Made by a program: the position numbers and the translations under genes. From Muribaculaceae bacterium (lineage in GTDB: Bacteria; Bacteroidota; Bacteroidia; Bacteroidales; Muribaculaceae): a stretch of DNA of 39,543 bases. Under the pieces are notes generated by a model. The model did no database searches. It was not told the DNA's origin and was given only the letters and a program-made list of their open reading frames with translations. The DNA lies in contig JAFQSX010000016.1 of the NCBI GenBank assembly GCA_017409345.1, forward strand, positions 1-39,543, read 5' to 3'. The stretch's first letter is position 1. Every line of letters begins with the position of its first letter. Shown in pieces: positions 21,871-30,918 of the stretch.

Positions 21871-21901
21871 CAAAGATAATCAAAGTTCTTTAACTTTGCA
21901 A
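21871..21901 (-). promoter_or_regulatory. tRNA promoter overlapping the end of ribH
   Basis: On the minus strand: TTG (21899-21901), 20-bp spacer, TATCTTTG (21871-21878). The -33 and most of the spacer lie in the last seven codons of ribH (stop 21880-21882). The start of transcription would be a few nt before the tRNA-Tyr 5' end at 21859. Confidence 0.8.
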
Positions 21902-22371
21902 GCGAAATCGTGCATTTTAATTGCAGCAACAGCCGCTTCTTCACCTTTATTACCAAGTTTGCCTCCACATCGATCAAGTGCATCTTGCTCACAATCAACT
22001 GTTAATACTCCAAAAATCACAGGAGTGTCGCAATCGGCATTTAGGGCGGTGATGCCTTGAGTTACACTTTGACATACGTAATCGAAGTGAGGAGTGCCAC
22101 CACGAATTACGCATCCAAATACTATGATAGCGTCATACATTGATGCTTCGATTAATTGTGATGCAGCAAAGGTTAATTCAACTGCTCCGGGTACATGATA
22201 CACATCAACATCCTCTTCGGCAAAACCTTGTGACGCAAATACTTTTAATGCGCCATCGGTGAGAGCGCCTGTGATGTGAGCATTCCATTCGGCGGCTACG
22301 ATAGCCACTCTCATGTTTTCAACCTTGGGGATGGCACCTTGAGGTGCGCTGTGTGATAGATTTGTTGCCAT
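21880..22371 (-). CDS. ribH: 6,7-dimethyl-8-ribityllumazine synthase
   Basis: RibH condenses 5-amino-6-ribitylaminouracil with 3,4-dihydroxybutanone phosphate, the penultimate step of riboflavin synthesis, in a large capsid-like oligomer. The 163-aa protein has the family motifs AAEWNAHITGALTDGAL, HVPGAVELTFAASQL, FGCVIRGGTPHFDYVCQ with the catalytic His, and PVIFGVLTVDCEQDALDRCGGKLGNKGEEAA. The family usually has NxExQAxxR near that last site; the DCEQDALDR version keeps the essential Arg. The first 20 residues are a short non-conserved extension. It lies 29 bp downstream of a TPR gene on the same strand. No other rib genes are in the window. Confidence 0.96.
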   Translation of the reverse strand: MATNLSHSAPQGAIPKVENMRVAIVAAEWNAHITGALTDGALKVFASQGFAEEDVDVYHVPGAVELTFAASQLIEASMYDAIIVFGCVIRGGTPHFDYVCQSVTQGITALNADCDTPVIFGVLTVDCEQDALDRCGGKLGNKGEEAAVAAIKMHDFACKVKEL

Positions 22372-22400
22372 GAAAAATTTATTGAGAAGATTGTTATTTG

Positions 22401-23411
22401 TTATTTTGGGAACATTTTATGCCAAAAGCCTAATATGTCAAGTCGATTGTTGCGAGCATTGAGCAGAATATTTACAATTTGCTTATGTTCGGCAGTGGCA
22501 TTTAGTTTTGTTGCTTTGTGGAGCATGGTGTTGAGTAGATGCACACCTTTGTCACGTGTAGTCTTGGCTTGTATTAATGCTTCACCAAGCGATATTGAGA
22601 GTTGTAGTTGTTGTAAAGAGAAATCACTTTCTATGCGAGTGAGATACTTCAATGCACGAGTGTAAAAGTGGATAGCCTCACGATAGCGATTCATTTGTGA
22701 AAGTGTATTACCTTCGTTTTGAAGTGATGTTATAAGTCGGGAAGTGGCATCTATAATTCCTGAATTAACCTCTTCAAGGTAGGTAGAAGTCGCTACTTGG
22801 TATTGGGCCAATAGATTTGCTTGATCTACTCGTGAACGATATATCGAAGTAGAGGCATTGAGCGCTAATAATTGAGCCGAACTATAACGTTGAGGCTTGA
22901 TTTTAGATAATTTTTCAAGTAGTTTTAGAGACTTTAAAATGTCGCGTTCGGCTTGTTTATATTCTTTTTTTATGCAATGTACTTGAGCCAAGTCATAGAG
23001 GAGCATAGCAAGCAGACTCATAAACCCTTCATCTTTGCGACGAGAGTTCTGAACCAATAGATTAAGTGCCTCGGCAATAACAGCCATTGCTGGTTCTATT
23101 TTCTCATCTTCAATGAGCAATGCAGCCAATGCTTGTTTGATTGCAATATGCACATCAACTACAGTCTCGGCTCCACGACGAGCAAACATTGTATCAAGCC
23201 ATAGCAAATAAGAGATGGCCTTACTGATATTGTTATCATTGACCATGTATTGAGCCACAACTCTTATTGTGTCAATAACGATAGGGAGAGGGGCATTGGC
23301 TAGACTATGGCGAAGGGCAAATATTGACGACCCGGCTTTGAAGGCTTCAAGTCGGTTGAGCGATTGTGAATTGCTCACAGTAATAAATAGACTGTCAAGA
23401 GATGTCGTCAT
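22401..23411 (-). CDS. TPR-like helical repeat protein
   Basis: The 336-aa protein has no signal peptide or membrane segment. It is almost entirely helical, with degenerate tetratricopeptide repeats such as LLYDLAQVHCIKKEYKQAERDILKSLKLLEKL (about residues 137-168) and LITSLQNEGNTLSQMNRYREAIHFYTRALKYL (about 225-256). The N-terminal half has pairs of similar helices (AISYLLWLDTMFARRG; AALLIEDEKIEPAMAVIAEALNLL). Proteins of this kind are scaffolds and their partners cannot be read from the sequence. It is followed by ribH after 29 bp, so the two may share a transcript. A CAAAGTTA (minus TAACTTTG) box lies about 30 nt upstream of the start. Confidence 0.75.
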   Translation of the reverse strand: MTTSLDSLFITVSNSQSLNRLEAFKAGSSIFALRHSLANAPLPIVIDTIRVVAQYMVNDNNISKAISYLLWLDTMFARRGAETVVDVHIAIKQALAALLIEDEKIEPAMAVIAEALNLLVQNSRRKDEGFMSLLAMLLYDLAQVHCIKKEYKQAERDILKSLKLLEKLSKIKPQRYSSAQLLALNASTSIYRSRVDQANLLAQYQVATSTYLEEVNSGIIDATSRLITSLQNEGNTLSQMNRYREAIHFYTRALKYLTRIESDFSLQQLQLSISLGEALIQAKTTRDKGVHLLNTMLHKATKLNATAEHKQIVNILLNARNNRLDILGFWHKMFPK

Positions 23412-23517
23412 TTGCTTATGGTCAAGTGCTATTTTAACAATGCAAAGTTACTATATTCTTTTTAAATAACCATTGTCAAAGGTGATAAAGCATTTGACTA
23501 ATGGATAAATATAGTGG

Positions 23518-24006
23518 TCAACTATGAGAGGGGACAAACATGTCGCGCTCTTCATAGGTGCAGATTGCCTTAACCCATTCCGAGTCAATTTCCGCGCCTT
23601 GTGCTGTCGTTGGGTCAAATCCGGCCATTACGGTGTGTCCCACGCATTTCACATCGCCTGTTTCAACATTGATGATGCGTTGTTCAAGTTTTAGACTACG
23701 TTGTGAGATAGAAGTAATGGTAGTGAGTACGGCTATAGGCTCTTTAATATATCCCGGAGAATAAAAATCACAATTAATATTTACAATAACGACATTAATG
23801 TGCTTCCAATTTACTAATTCGGGTTTAATTGCATTGAAGTATGCAGTTTTGCCCAAGTCCATATATTCAAGATAGGCATTATTGTTGATATGTCCTATCA
23901 TATCAATATCGTTAAAACGAATCTGTATAGGTGTGATGTGGCGAAATGGTTGAGTCACTTCGGGGACACGAGGATTTGTTGAAGAGGGGTAGGATATAGG
24001 TTTCAT
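23518..24006 (-). CDS. Hotdog-fold acyl-CoA/ACP thioesterase, YbgC-like
   Basis: The 162-aa product carries the 4HBT hotdog signature PIQIRFNDIDMIGHINNNAYLEYMDLGKTAYF (about residues 26-57). The catalytic-type Asp and the DxxGHxNN loop (Asp35, His39, Asn41) are in place. Later strands NVVIVNINCDFYSPGYIKEPIAVLTTI and RSLKLEQRIINVETGDVKCVGHTVMAGFD complete the fold. Such enzymes hydrolyse acyl-CoA or acyl-ACP thioesters; chain specificity is not predictable here. It starts 3 bp after the DUF721 gene stop and is the last gene of the recF-DUF721-thioesterase group. The first 20 residues before the domain are Pro-rich and non-conserved. Confidence 0.85.
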   Translation of the reverse strand: MKPISYPSSTNPRVPEVTQPFRHITPIQIRFNDIDMIGHINNNAYLEYMDLGKTAYFNAIKPELVNWKHINVVIVNINCDFYSPGYIKEPIAVLTTITSISQRSLKLEQRIINVETGDVKCVGHTVMAGFDPTTAQGAEIDSEWVKAICTYEERDMFVPSHS

Positions 24007-24009
24007 TAT

Positions 24010-24300
24010 TTAATGAATTATTATATTTGTTATAACATTTTGGCCGGCGGCTTTGTTCAATTCTTCAACTAATCGCGAGCGATGAAATTGTAACTCATTC
24101 TTGAGTGCTGCCGAAGTCAAGTACACGTGAAATACTCCATTTTCGACATATCGGCGAGTTGTATATCGATTTATGCCGGGACCCACAACCTCTGGCCAAA
24201 GATAACAGAGTTTTTGCTCGTCAAATGTAGATGCCATGCCACTTTCATTGAGAGCAGCATCAATAATATCTTTTATGCTTTTTGCCTCGCTGCGTTTCAT
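24010..24300 (-). CDS. DUF721 (DciA-like) protein
   Basis: The 96-aa protein has the DUF721 core: SIKDIIDAALNESGMASTFDEQKLCYLWPEVVGPGINRYTTRRYVENGVFHVYLTSAALKNELQFHRSRLVEELNKAAG. This family includes DciA, which helps load the replicative helicase in bacteria lacking DnaC or DnaI. The start codon overlaps the recF stop by 4 bp, which fits a replication/repair context. DciA proteins often have a C-terminal extension that is absent here, so this is the minimal version typical of Bacteroidota. Function in this organism is inference from family and neighbourhood. Confidence 0.88.
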   Translation of the reverse strand: MKRSEAKSIKDIIDAALNESGMASTFDEQKLCYLWPEVVGPGINRYTTRRYVENGVFHVYLTSAALKNELQFHRSRLVEELNKAAGQNVITNIIIH

Positions 24301-25409
24301 AGCGAAGTGGTTGTGATGGGATTAAAATTGCCATCAGTAACTTCCCAAATGCGATAGTCTCCCGATGTGCGTGCTATGATGTTGTCAAGGTGAGTGCGAT
24401 TGGTGTCGGTAATAAATATTTGGCCAAATGTGTCATGCATCACAATTTCCATAATGCGTTCCACTCGCGTTGCATCGAGTTTGTCAAAGATATCATCTAA
24501 GAGCAATAATGGCTTTAAATTAGTAGATTCGCTCAACAATTCATATTGAGCAAGACGCAATGCAATAGTATAAGTTTTACATTGCCCTTGTGAACCGATA
24601 CGTTTAATTGGCATTCCCGATATGGTCATTTCTATATCATCACGATGAATACCCACCGATGTGTGTCGCACTATTTCATCATGGCGACGAGCGTTATTGA
24701 TAAGAGATTCAAATGTGACTCCGGGCTCATTGAGTTGGCTTTGATATCTCAGTTCAACTTGTTCTCCATCGCCGGCGATGGCATTGTAGTATTTGTTGAA
24801 AATTAAAGAGAGTCGGTTGAGCCAAACTTCGCGTTGACGATTGATATATACGGCAGCCATTTCCATTGTCATTTCGATGGCAATATAAAGATTGTGGTCA
24901 ACACATCCATCGCGAAGCAACTTGTTGCGTTGTTCAAGGGCTTTGTTATATCTAATGAGTTGGTCTAGGTAGTCATGGTCGCTTTGTGAGATAATCATAT
25001 CGATAAGTCGGCGACGTTCATCACTATTTCCTCTTATGAGATCAATATCATTAGGTGCAATTATTACCGAGGGAAACAGCCCAATGTGTTGGCTTAATCG
25101 TTGATACTCTTTCCCTTTGCGCTTTAGCGTTTTGCGTTTACCTTGAGCCATGCCCAAGGAAAGGGTTTCTTCTATGTTGCGACGTAGATAAGAAGCATTA
25201 ACGATGCAAAAATCTTCACCTCGTTTTATGAGCATAGAGTCGGTCACACCATTGAAACTTTTGCAGAAACTCAAGTAATAGATTGCATCAAGTAGGTTGC
25301 TTTTGCCCATTCCATTATTCCCCAATAGGCAATTAGCCTTGGGTGAAAACTCTAATCGGGCTTGAGCGATATTCTTGAAATTATCTATTGATAGTTGTTG
25401 CAAAATCAT
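24297..25409 (-). CDS. recF: DNA replication and repair protein RecF
   Basis: RecF is an SMC-like ATPase that, with RecO and RecR, loads RecA at gapped DNA. The 370-aa protein has the family length and begins with LSIDNFKNIAQARLEF. It carries Walker A GNNGMGKSN (30-38), the RecF motif YLSFCKSFNG, APNDIDLIRGNSDERRRLIDMIISQ, the signature RIGSQGQCKTYTIALRLAQYEL, and Walker B LLLLDDIFDKLD (about 308-319). All ATPase elements are intact. The stop overlaps the DUF721 start by 4 bp. On the minus strand a TAACTTTG box (25414-25421) ends 4 nt before the ATG, so the mRNA should be nearly leaderless. Confidence 0.96.
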   Translation of the reverse strand: MILQQLSIDNFKNIAQARLEFSPKANCLLGNNGMGKSNLLDAIYYLSFCKSFNGVTDSMLIKRGEDFCIVNASYLRRNIEETLSLGMAQGKRKTLKRKGKEYQRLSQHIGLFPSVIIAPNDIDLIRGNSDERRRLIDMIISQSDHDYLDQLIRYNKALEQRNKLLRDGCVDHNLYIAIEMTMEMAAVYINRQREVWLNRLSLIFNKYYNAIAGDGEQVELRYQSQLNEPGVTFESLINNARRHDEIVRHTSVGIHRDDIEMTISGMPIKRIGSQGQCKTYTIALRLAQYELLSESTNLKPLLLLDDIFDKLDATRVERIMEIVMHDTFGQIFITDTNRTHLDNIIARTSGDYRIWEVTDGNFNPITTTSL

Positions 25410-25413
25410 ATCA

Positions 25414-25421
25414 CAAAGTTA
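25414..25421 (-). promoter_or_regulatory. -7 box of recF
   Basis: The minus strand reads TAACTTTG, 4 nt before the recF ATG. The same spacing and sequence occur at the double ABC ATPase gene (4670-4677). No clear -33 element. Confidence 0.55.
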
Positions 25422-25434
25422 CAAAATTATTCAC

Positions 25435-25473
25435 ACAAAAAAGAGTGAATTCACACTAAATGAATCCACTCTT
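25435..25473 (-). terminator. Terminator after the LpxA-type gene
   Basis: Arms 25441-25453 and 25461-25473 pair over 13 positions with one mismatch and a 7-nt loop. On the minus strand the stem is followed by TTTTTTGTGTG. It sits between the lpxA-type stop and recF, ending the efflux-lpxA transcript before the recF promoter. Confidence 0.85.
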
Positions 25474-25492
25474 GTTAATATTGCGTAATCGA

Positions 25493-26281
25493 TTAATCAA
25501 CAGTATTCACAGTCAATGCAACAATTTTCATATCGTTGGCGCGAATAAAATCAACAACTTCTTGGCGCACTTCGCTTTCGGGAACATCAGCCTCAATGCG
25601 ACGCACAGCATTGAATACCGATGTGCCACTTTGATATACATGACGATAACATTTTGCTACATCATCGACCTGTTCTTCTGTATAGCCATGTTTACGCATT
25701 ATCACGGCATTGATGCCAAAGTAACTCACTGGGTTGTGAGCAAAAATTGTGAATGGAGGCACATTGCCACTGATGCGACAACCTCCTTTAATCAACACCC
25801 AGCGTCCCACCTTGCTCTTTTCGTGAAGAACTGCACCGCTTGAGAGGATTGTACATTCACCCACCACGACATCGCCGGCAATCATCACGCTATTGCCAAC
25901 CACATTTTTGCCGGTTATGACAGTGTCGTGACCTATATGTGATTCGGCCATAACAAAACAGTCATTTCCTATGCGAGTGCCTCCGCTTGAGTAGATACCT
26001 CGATTTATGATTACATGTTCGCGTATCACATTATTGTCTCCAATGTAGCAATAGGTCTCTTCCCCTTTCCAGCGGAAATCTTGAGGGTCGGCCCCGATTA
26101 TTGTTCCTTGATAGACTTTGTTGTTTCGTCCCATGCGAGTGCCACGAATAATACTTGTATAGGGCATAATTTCGCAACCATCACCTATTTCTACATTTTG
26201 ATCGATATAGGCAAAGGGGTGTATAATTACGTTTTCACCGAGTTTGGCCGATGGGTCAACGTGTGCTAATGGGCTTATCAT
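25493..26281 (-). CDS. lpxA: Acyl-ACP-UDP-N-acetylglucosamine O-acyltransferase, LpxA family
   Basis: LpxA transfers a 3-hydroxyacyl chain to UDP-GlcNAc, the first step of lipid A synthesis. The 262-aa protein is a left-handed beta-helix of hexapeptide repeats (DPSAKLGENVIIHPFAYIDQNVEIGDG...) followed by a helical C-terminus. His115 and His118 in AESHIGHDTVI correspond to E. coli His122 and His125, the latter catalytic. The stretch ILSSGAVLHEKSKVGRWVLIKGGCRISGNVPPF differs from the usual HQFCxIGxxxMIxGGSxxxxDIPP of Bacteroides LpxA. It may therefore be a divergent second copy rather than the housekeeping enzyme, which in this order usually follows lpxC-fabZ; neither gene is here. It starts 34 bp after the efflux channel gene and ends at a terminator. 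Confidence 0.88.
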   Translation of the reverse strand: MISPLAHVDPSAKLGENVIIHPFAYIDQNVEIGDGCEIMPYTSIIRGTRMGRNNKVYQGTIIGADPQDFRWKGEETYCYIGDNNVIREHVIINRGIYSSGGTRIGNDCFVMAESHIGHDTVITGKNVVGNSVMIAGDVVVGECTILSSGAVLHEKSKVGRWVLIKGGCRISGNVPPFTIFAHNPVSYFGINAVIMRKHGYTEEQVDDVAKCYRHVYQSGTSVFNAVRRIEADVPESEVRQEVVDFIRANDMKIVALTVNTVD

Positions 26282-26315
26282 ATTTTTATAAATTTAAGGT
26301 GTTATACATTTTTTA

Positions 26316-27695
26316 TTATCGTCCGCCACCAAGTGATTGGTAGAGGTTGATTACTGCTTGAGTCTTGGTGTGTTCACATGCCAATTGTGACATTTGTGCT
26401 GCCAAGAGGTTTTGTTGTGCAGTGAGTACTTCGAGATAGGTCGATGTTCCCAACTTTAATAACTCTTGGGTATATTCCACCGACTTTTCGAGATTTTCAA
26501 TCTGTTTATCCAACAACTGCACTTTTTCATCGCTTTTTTGACACACAGTCATTGCATCGCTCACTTCGGCACTTGCGCTCAACAAGGTGTATTCAAAGTT
26601 GTTCATTGCTTGTTTTTGTGCTGCTTTTGCAGCTTCAAGATTTGCGATATTTTTGCCTCGTGAGAAGATGGGGGCAGTCAATGAACCGGCAAGTTGGATA
26701 AACCATTCGCCGGGGTTGACAATTGCCGACCCGACACTATTGGTAAATCCTCCATTGGCCGAGATTGTCAAGCCGGGATAGAATGCTGCGCGAGCAAGAT
26801 TTGTTGCATAGTAGGCTTTTGCTACATCAAGTTCGGCTGCACGCACATCGGGACGAGCGGCAAGTTCAACCATCGGAACGCCTGCTCTCACAACATTAGG
26901 CATCGCTAACTTGGCTTGTGGAGACACACTCCATTTTTGTGGCAACACATTGAGCAATAACGACATTGTGTTGTTAGTCTCGTCAAGAGCCACTTCAAGA
27001 TCAGTGATTGAGGCCAATAGATTATAGTAACTTGCTGTGCTTTGAACGATTGCTGCTTCATTTAGACGACCATCGAGTTTGAGATTCTTCATCACCTCGA
27101 TACTTTCGCTCCACAATTTGGCAGTTTCTTTATTTAATTCAATTTGGCGTTCAATAGTAGCGATAGCATAGTAGCAATTGGCTACTCCACCAATGATTTG
27201 TGAGCGCACGGCTTGGTTATAGGCCTTGGTTTGTTCCAATGATGCTTCAGCACTTCGTTTGTTATTGAGCAATTTGCCAAAAATATCTACTTCCCAACTT
27301 ACAGCCAATGGTATTTGATAAGTGCCAATAAAGTCACTTCCTGCAAAGGATGCAAAACCTCCATTGGGAGCCAATGCTACCGATGGGAGATAATTTAATT
27401 TTGCGCCTTTAAGTTGTGCTTGAGCAATGTCAATATTAAGTTTTGCATTTTGCATATTCACATTGTTGGCAAGCGCTTGATTAATCAGGTCAACAAGCAC
27501 AGGGTCGGTAAACACCTCTTGCCAGCGCAGATTGCCAAATGTAGTGGTGTCAATTTCGGCCTCTTGGGCTTTTACATATTCGGCAGCGAGAGCACTCTCA
27601 TCTTGAGGCATCTCATATTTCTTATACAATCCACAACTGCTCAGCATCGAAATGCCGAGAGTTATGGTTGCAATATATTTCATTTTATTTGTCAT
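26316..27695 (-). CDS. Outer-membrane efflux channel lipoprotein, TolC/NodT family
   Basis: The 459-aa protein begins with a lipoprotein signal (TLGISMLSSC, Cys21) and has two tandem outer-membrane efflux (OEP) repeats. The first is LVDLINQALANNVNMQNAKLNIDIAQAQLKGAKLNYLPSVAL (about residues 69-110). The second half contains ARPDVRAAELDVAKAYYATNLARAAFYPGLTISANGGF (about 283-320) and TLLSASAEVSDAMTVCQKSDEKVQLLDKQIENLEKSVEYTQELLKLGTSTYLEVLTAQQNLLAAQ. This is the usual NodT/OprM pattern. It forms the outer-membrane exit for the RND pump encoded 10 bp upstream. A slightly shorter start at the second Met (27683) is possible. Confidence 0.95.
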   Translation of the reverse strand: MTNKMKYIATITLGISMLSSCGLYKKYEMPQDESALAAEYVKAQEAEIDTTTFGNLRWQEVFTDPVLVDLINQALANNVNMQNAKLNIDIAQAQLKGAKLNYLPSVALAPNGGFASFAGSDFIGTYQIPLAVSWEVDIFGKLLNNKRSAEASLEQTKAYNQAVRSQIIGGVANCYYAIATIERQIELNKETAKLWSESIEVMKNLKLDGRLNEAAIVQSTASYYNLLASITDLEVALDETNNTMSLLLNVLPQKWSVSPQAKLAMPNVVRAGVPMVELAARPDVRAAELDVAKAYYATNLARAAFYPGLTISANGGFTNSVGSAIVNPGEWFIQLAGSLTAPIFSRGKNIANLEAAKAAQKQAMNNFEYTLLSASAEVSDAMTVCQKSDEKVQLLDKQIENLEKSVEYTQELLKLGTSTYLEVLTAQQNLLAAQMSQLACEHTKTQAVINLYQSLGGGR

Positions 27696-27705
27696 AGTTA
27701 TAAGT

Positions 27706-30700
27706 TTAGTTGCGTGAATATTGTTCCAACTCTGATTCGATTCCGGAATTGTCGGTGTCTTTCCACTTGATAGGAGTGAACTTTTCTTGGATTGATTGGA
27801 AGATTACAAACAACGCGGGGACGATTAATACCTGTAATATCATACCAATCAACATACCTCCAATCGAACCGGCACCAAGGGCATTGTTACCATTTGCGCC
27901 GACACCTGTTGCAAGCATCATCGGCAACAAACCGATAATCAAGGCCAATGAAGTCATCAAGATAGGACGCAAACGAGCAGCGGCACCTGCTACGGCTGCA
28001 TTAACGATGCTCATACCGGTGCGACGACGCTCAACGGCAAACTCTACAATCAAGATGGCGTTCTTGGCCAATAGTCCGATAAGCATAATCAATGCAATCT
28101 GTAGATACACATTGTTTGTGATGCCACCTATTTTTGCAAAGATAAATGTACCCATCAACCCGAATGGAACTGAAAGAATTACAGCCAATGGTAGAATGTA
28201 ACTTTCATATTGTGCACTCAACAATAAGTAAACAAACAAGATACACAATCCGAAGATTACAGCCGTTGCGCTACCCGAAGATGATCCTGCTTCTTCGCGA
28301 GTCATACCGGCAAATTCATAGCCATATCCTTGTGGAAGGTATTGATCGGCTGTGCGTTGGATTGCCGCGATTGCTTCACCCGAAGAGTAGCCGGGGTTGG
28401 GCGAACCCGAAACGGCAATTGATGTAAACATGTTGAAACGATTCAACAAGTCAGGGCCATATACTCGTTTTAGGGTAATGAAATTGGTGATAGGTGCCAT
28501 TTCATTGCCATTGCGCACCTTGATGCTGTTGAGCGTTTCGGGAGATACGCGAGAATCGGGAGTCGCTTGCATCATCACACGATATAGTTTACCGAAACGG
28601 TTGAAGTTTGACACATACATACCTCCATAATATCCCTGCAATGTAGATAGAATTGTTTGTGGGCTTAATCCTGCTTGTTTAGCCTTTGCCACATCGATAT
28701 CAACCATATATTGAGGGAATGATGGGTTGAATGTTGTATATGCCATTTGAATTTCGGGGCATTTATTCAATTCGCTAATGAAATTCATCGCAATCTCGTG
28801 GAATTTGCCAATGTCGCCACCGGTTTTGTCTTGAAGTTGTAATTCAAAACCATTGGTTACCGAATAGCCGGCAATCATAGGAGGAGCAAAGAACATCACA
28901 CGTCCATCTTTAATCTTTTGTGATGTCATGGCATATAATTGTTGAATGATATTGGTGCTGCTTTCCTCCTTGGTGCGTTCTTCCCAGTTTTTCAACTTGA
29001 TAATGAATGTTCCATAGGTTGAGCCTTGACCGGCGATGAAACTATAACCGTTGATCATCACACGAGTTTCAACAGCAGGGATTGATGCGATAATGTCGCC
29101 CACCTCGTTAAGAAGTTCCCCGGTGCGTTCTTGTGATGTAGCAGGAGGCATATCCACCACAGCAAAGATAGTTCCGGTATCTTCGTCGGGAACGAGTGCT
29201 GTAGGAGTAGAGCCCATCAACCACACCAATGCTCCGATTGCAATTGCTACAATCAATAGCGATACGGTTTTTGCCTTGATGAATAGTCTGATGACACGTT
29301 TGTATTTTTCAAGCATGCCATCATAGGCCGCGTTAAATGCAGTGTGGAATCGTTTGACAATACTTTGTTTCTTCCCTTCATGGTCTTCATGAGGCTTGAG
29401 GAAAATAGCACAAAGAGCAGGGGAGAGCGTCAACGCATTGATTGCAGAGAAGGCGATAGAAATAGCCATTGTGATACCAAATTGTTGGTAGAATACCCCG
29501 CTTGTGCCAGGCATGAATGACACAGGGATAAACACAAGCATCATTACAAGGGTAATAGAAATCAAGGCTCCTGCAATTTCACCCATTGCATCGATAGAGG
29601 CGCGGCGTGCCGATTTGTAACCCACATCAAGTTTGGCATGCACGGCCTCGACCACCACAATTGCGTCATCGACCACAATCGCAATAGCCAGAACAAGAGC
29701 CGAGAGGGTAATCAAGTTGATTGAGAACCCAATCAGGTTCATTACAAAGAATGTACCGATGAGGGCTACAGGAATTGCTATCGCCGGAATGATTGTTGAA
29801 CGAATATCTTGAAGGAAGATATACACTACGAGAAACACAAGTACAAAGGCCTCAAGCAATGTTTTGAGCACTTCGTGGATAGATGCTTCGAGGAAGTCGT
29901 TGGTGTTCATCGGAACAGCAATAGCCAACCCTTTGGGCAAATCTTTCTTGGCATTCTCAAGTAGAGCGAGAATATTTTTGATAATCTCGGTCGCATTAGA
30001 GCCGGGAGTTTGGTAAATCATTGCAGTTGCAGCAGTTTTACCATTTAACTCACTTTGGAATCCGTATGTTTCACGACCCAATTCTACTTCGGCAATATCC
30101 TTCAAATATAGAGTCTCGCCATCGGGCGATGCTTTCACTACAATATTTTCAAACTCTTCGGGTGTAACCAGACGTCCCTTATATTTCATGATATATTGGA
30201 AACTTTGATTACCCCATTCACCAAATTGACCGGGAGCCGCTTCAATGTTTTGTTCGGCAAGTAGTGCTGAAATGTCCGAAGGCATCAGCCCATATTGAGC
30301 CATGACATCGGGTTTGAGCCATATACGCATTGAGTAGTTGGCACCGAGCACCATTGCGTCACCTACACCCGAGATACGTTGGATTTGTGGAATGATGTTG
30401 ATTTTTAGGTAGTTTTCCACAAATTCGGTAGAGTAGGTGCTATCTTCGGCATATACACTGACTGCCAATAGTGTTGAAGTTTGGCGTTTTTGAGTAATCA
30501 CCCCCACCTTTGTAACTTCGGCAGGAAGCATCCCTTGAGCCTTTGCTACACGGTTTTGCACATCGACAGCAGCCATATCGGGGTCATACCCTTGTGTAAA
30601 GTACACGGTAATGGTTGCTGCACCGGTATTGGTGGCCGAAGATGTCATATAAGTCATGTTTTGAGCACCATTGATTTGCTCTTCAAGAGGTGCTATGACC

Positions 30701-30882
30701 GAGTTAAGTACAGTTTGGGCATTGGCACCGGTATAGGATGTTTGAACCGAGATTGTGGGCGGCGCAATGTCGGGGTATTGTGTTACGGGAAGTGCAAAGA
30801 GGCCGATAATCCCAAGCAACACAATGAATATTGATATAACCGTCGATAGTACCGGGCGGTTAATGAAATTATCAAGTTTCAT
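27706..30882 (-). CDS. RND efflux pump, HAE1 (AcrB-type)
   Basis: The 1058-aa protein is an inner-membrane RND transporter of the hydrophobe/amphiphile family with 12 helices and two large periplasmic loops. It opens with the family start NFINRPVLSTVISIFIVLLGIIGL. The proton relay is intact: VVDDAIVVVEAV (paired Asp in TM4) and LIGLLAKNAILIVEFA (Lys in TM10). Periplasmic motifs include TNTGAATITVYFTQGYDPDMAAVDVQNRV and AMRIW-type LxxYxLxxxDI helices (YGLMPSDISALLAEQNIEAAPGQFG). It should pump diverse hydrophobic compounds, perhaps bile salts in a gut host (inference), with the adaptor upstream (36-bp gap) and the channel downstream (10-bp gap). Confidence 0.97.
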   Translation of the reverse strand: MKLDNFINRPVLSTVISIFIVLLGIIGLFALPVTQYPDIAPPTISVQTSYTGANAQTVLNSVIAPLEEQINGAQNMTYMTSSATNTGAATITVYFTQGYDPDMAAVDVQNRVAKAQGMLPAEVTKVGVITQKRQTSTLLAVSVYAEDSTYSTEFVENYLKINIIPQIQRISGVGDAMVLGANYSMRIWLKPDVMAQYGLMPSDISALLAEQNIEAAPGQFGEWGNQSFQYIMKYKGRLVTPEEFENIVVKASPDGETLYLKDIAEVELGRETYGFQSELNGKTAATAMIYQTPGSNATEIIKNILALLENAKKDLPKGLAIAVPMNTNDFLEASIHEVLKTLLEAFVLVFLVVYIFLQDIRSTIIPAIAIPVALIGTFFVMNLIGFSINLITLSALVLAIAIVVDDAIVVVEAVHAKLDVGYKSARRASIDAMGEIAGALISITLVMMLVFIPVSFMPGTSGVFYQQFGITMAISIAFSAINALTLSPALCAIFLKPHEDHEGKKQSIVKRFHTAFNAAYDGMLEKYKRVIRLFIKAKTVSLLIVAIAIGALVWLMGSTPTALVPDEDTGTIFAVVDMPPATSQERTGELLNEVGDIIASIPAVETRVMINGYSFIAGQGSTYGTFIIKLKNWEERTKEESSTNIIQQLYAMTSQKIKDGRVMFFAPPMIAGYSVTNGFELQLQDKTGGDIGKFHEIAMNFISELNKCPEIQMAYTTFNPSFPQYMVDIDVAKAKQAGLSPQTILSTLQGYYGGMYVSNFNRFGKLYRVMMQATPDSRVSPETLNSIKVRNGNEMAPITNFITLKRVYGPDLLNRFNMFTSIAVSGSPNPGYSSGEAIAAIQRTADQYLPQGYGYEFAGMTREEAGSSSGSATAVIFGLCILFVYLLLSAQYESYILPLAVILSVPFGLMGTFIFAKIGGITNNVYLQIALIMLIGLLAKNAILIVEFAVERRRTGMSIVNAAVAGAAARLRPILMTSLALIIGLLPMMLATGVGANGNNALGAGSIGGMLIGMILQVLIVPALFVIFQSIQEKFTPIKWKDTDNSGIESELEQYSRN

Positions 30883-30918
30883 AAGTGATTAATTATTGAT
30901 AAATGTTTAAGTGTTTAA

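Noticed and set aside
24010-25492. Possible replication origin next to recF and the DciA-like gene
   Set aside because: No dnaA or dnaN, no cluster of DnaA boxes and no AT-rich unwinding element in the short gaps here.
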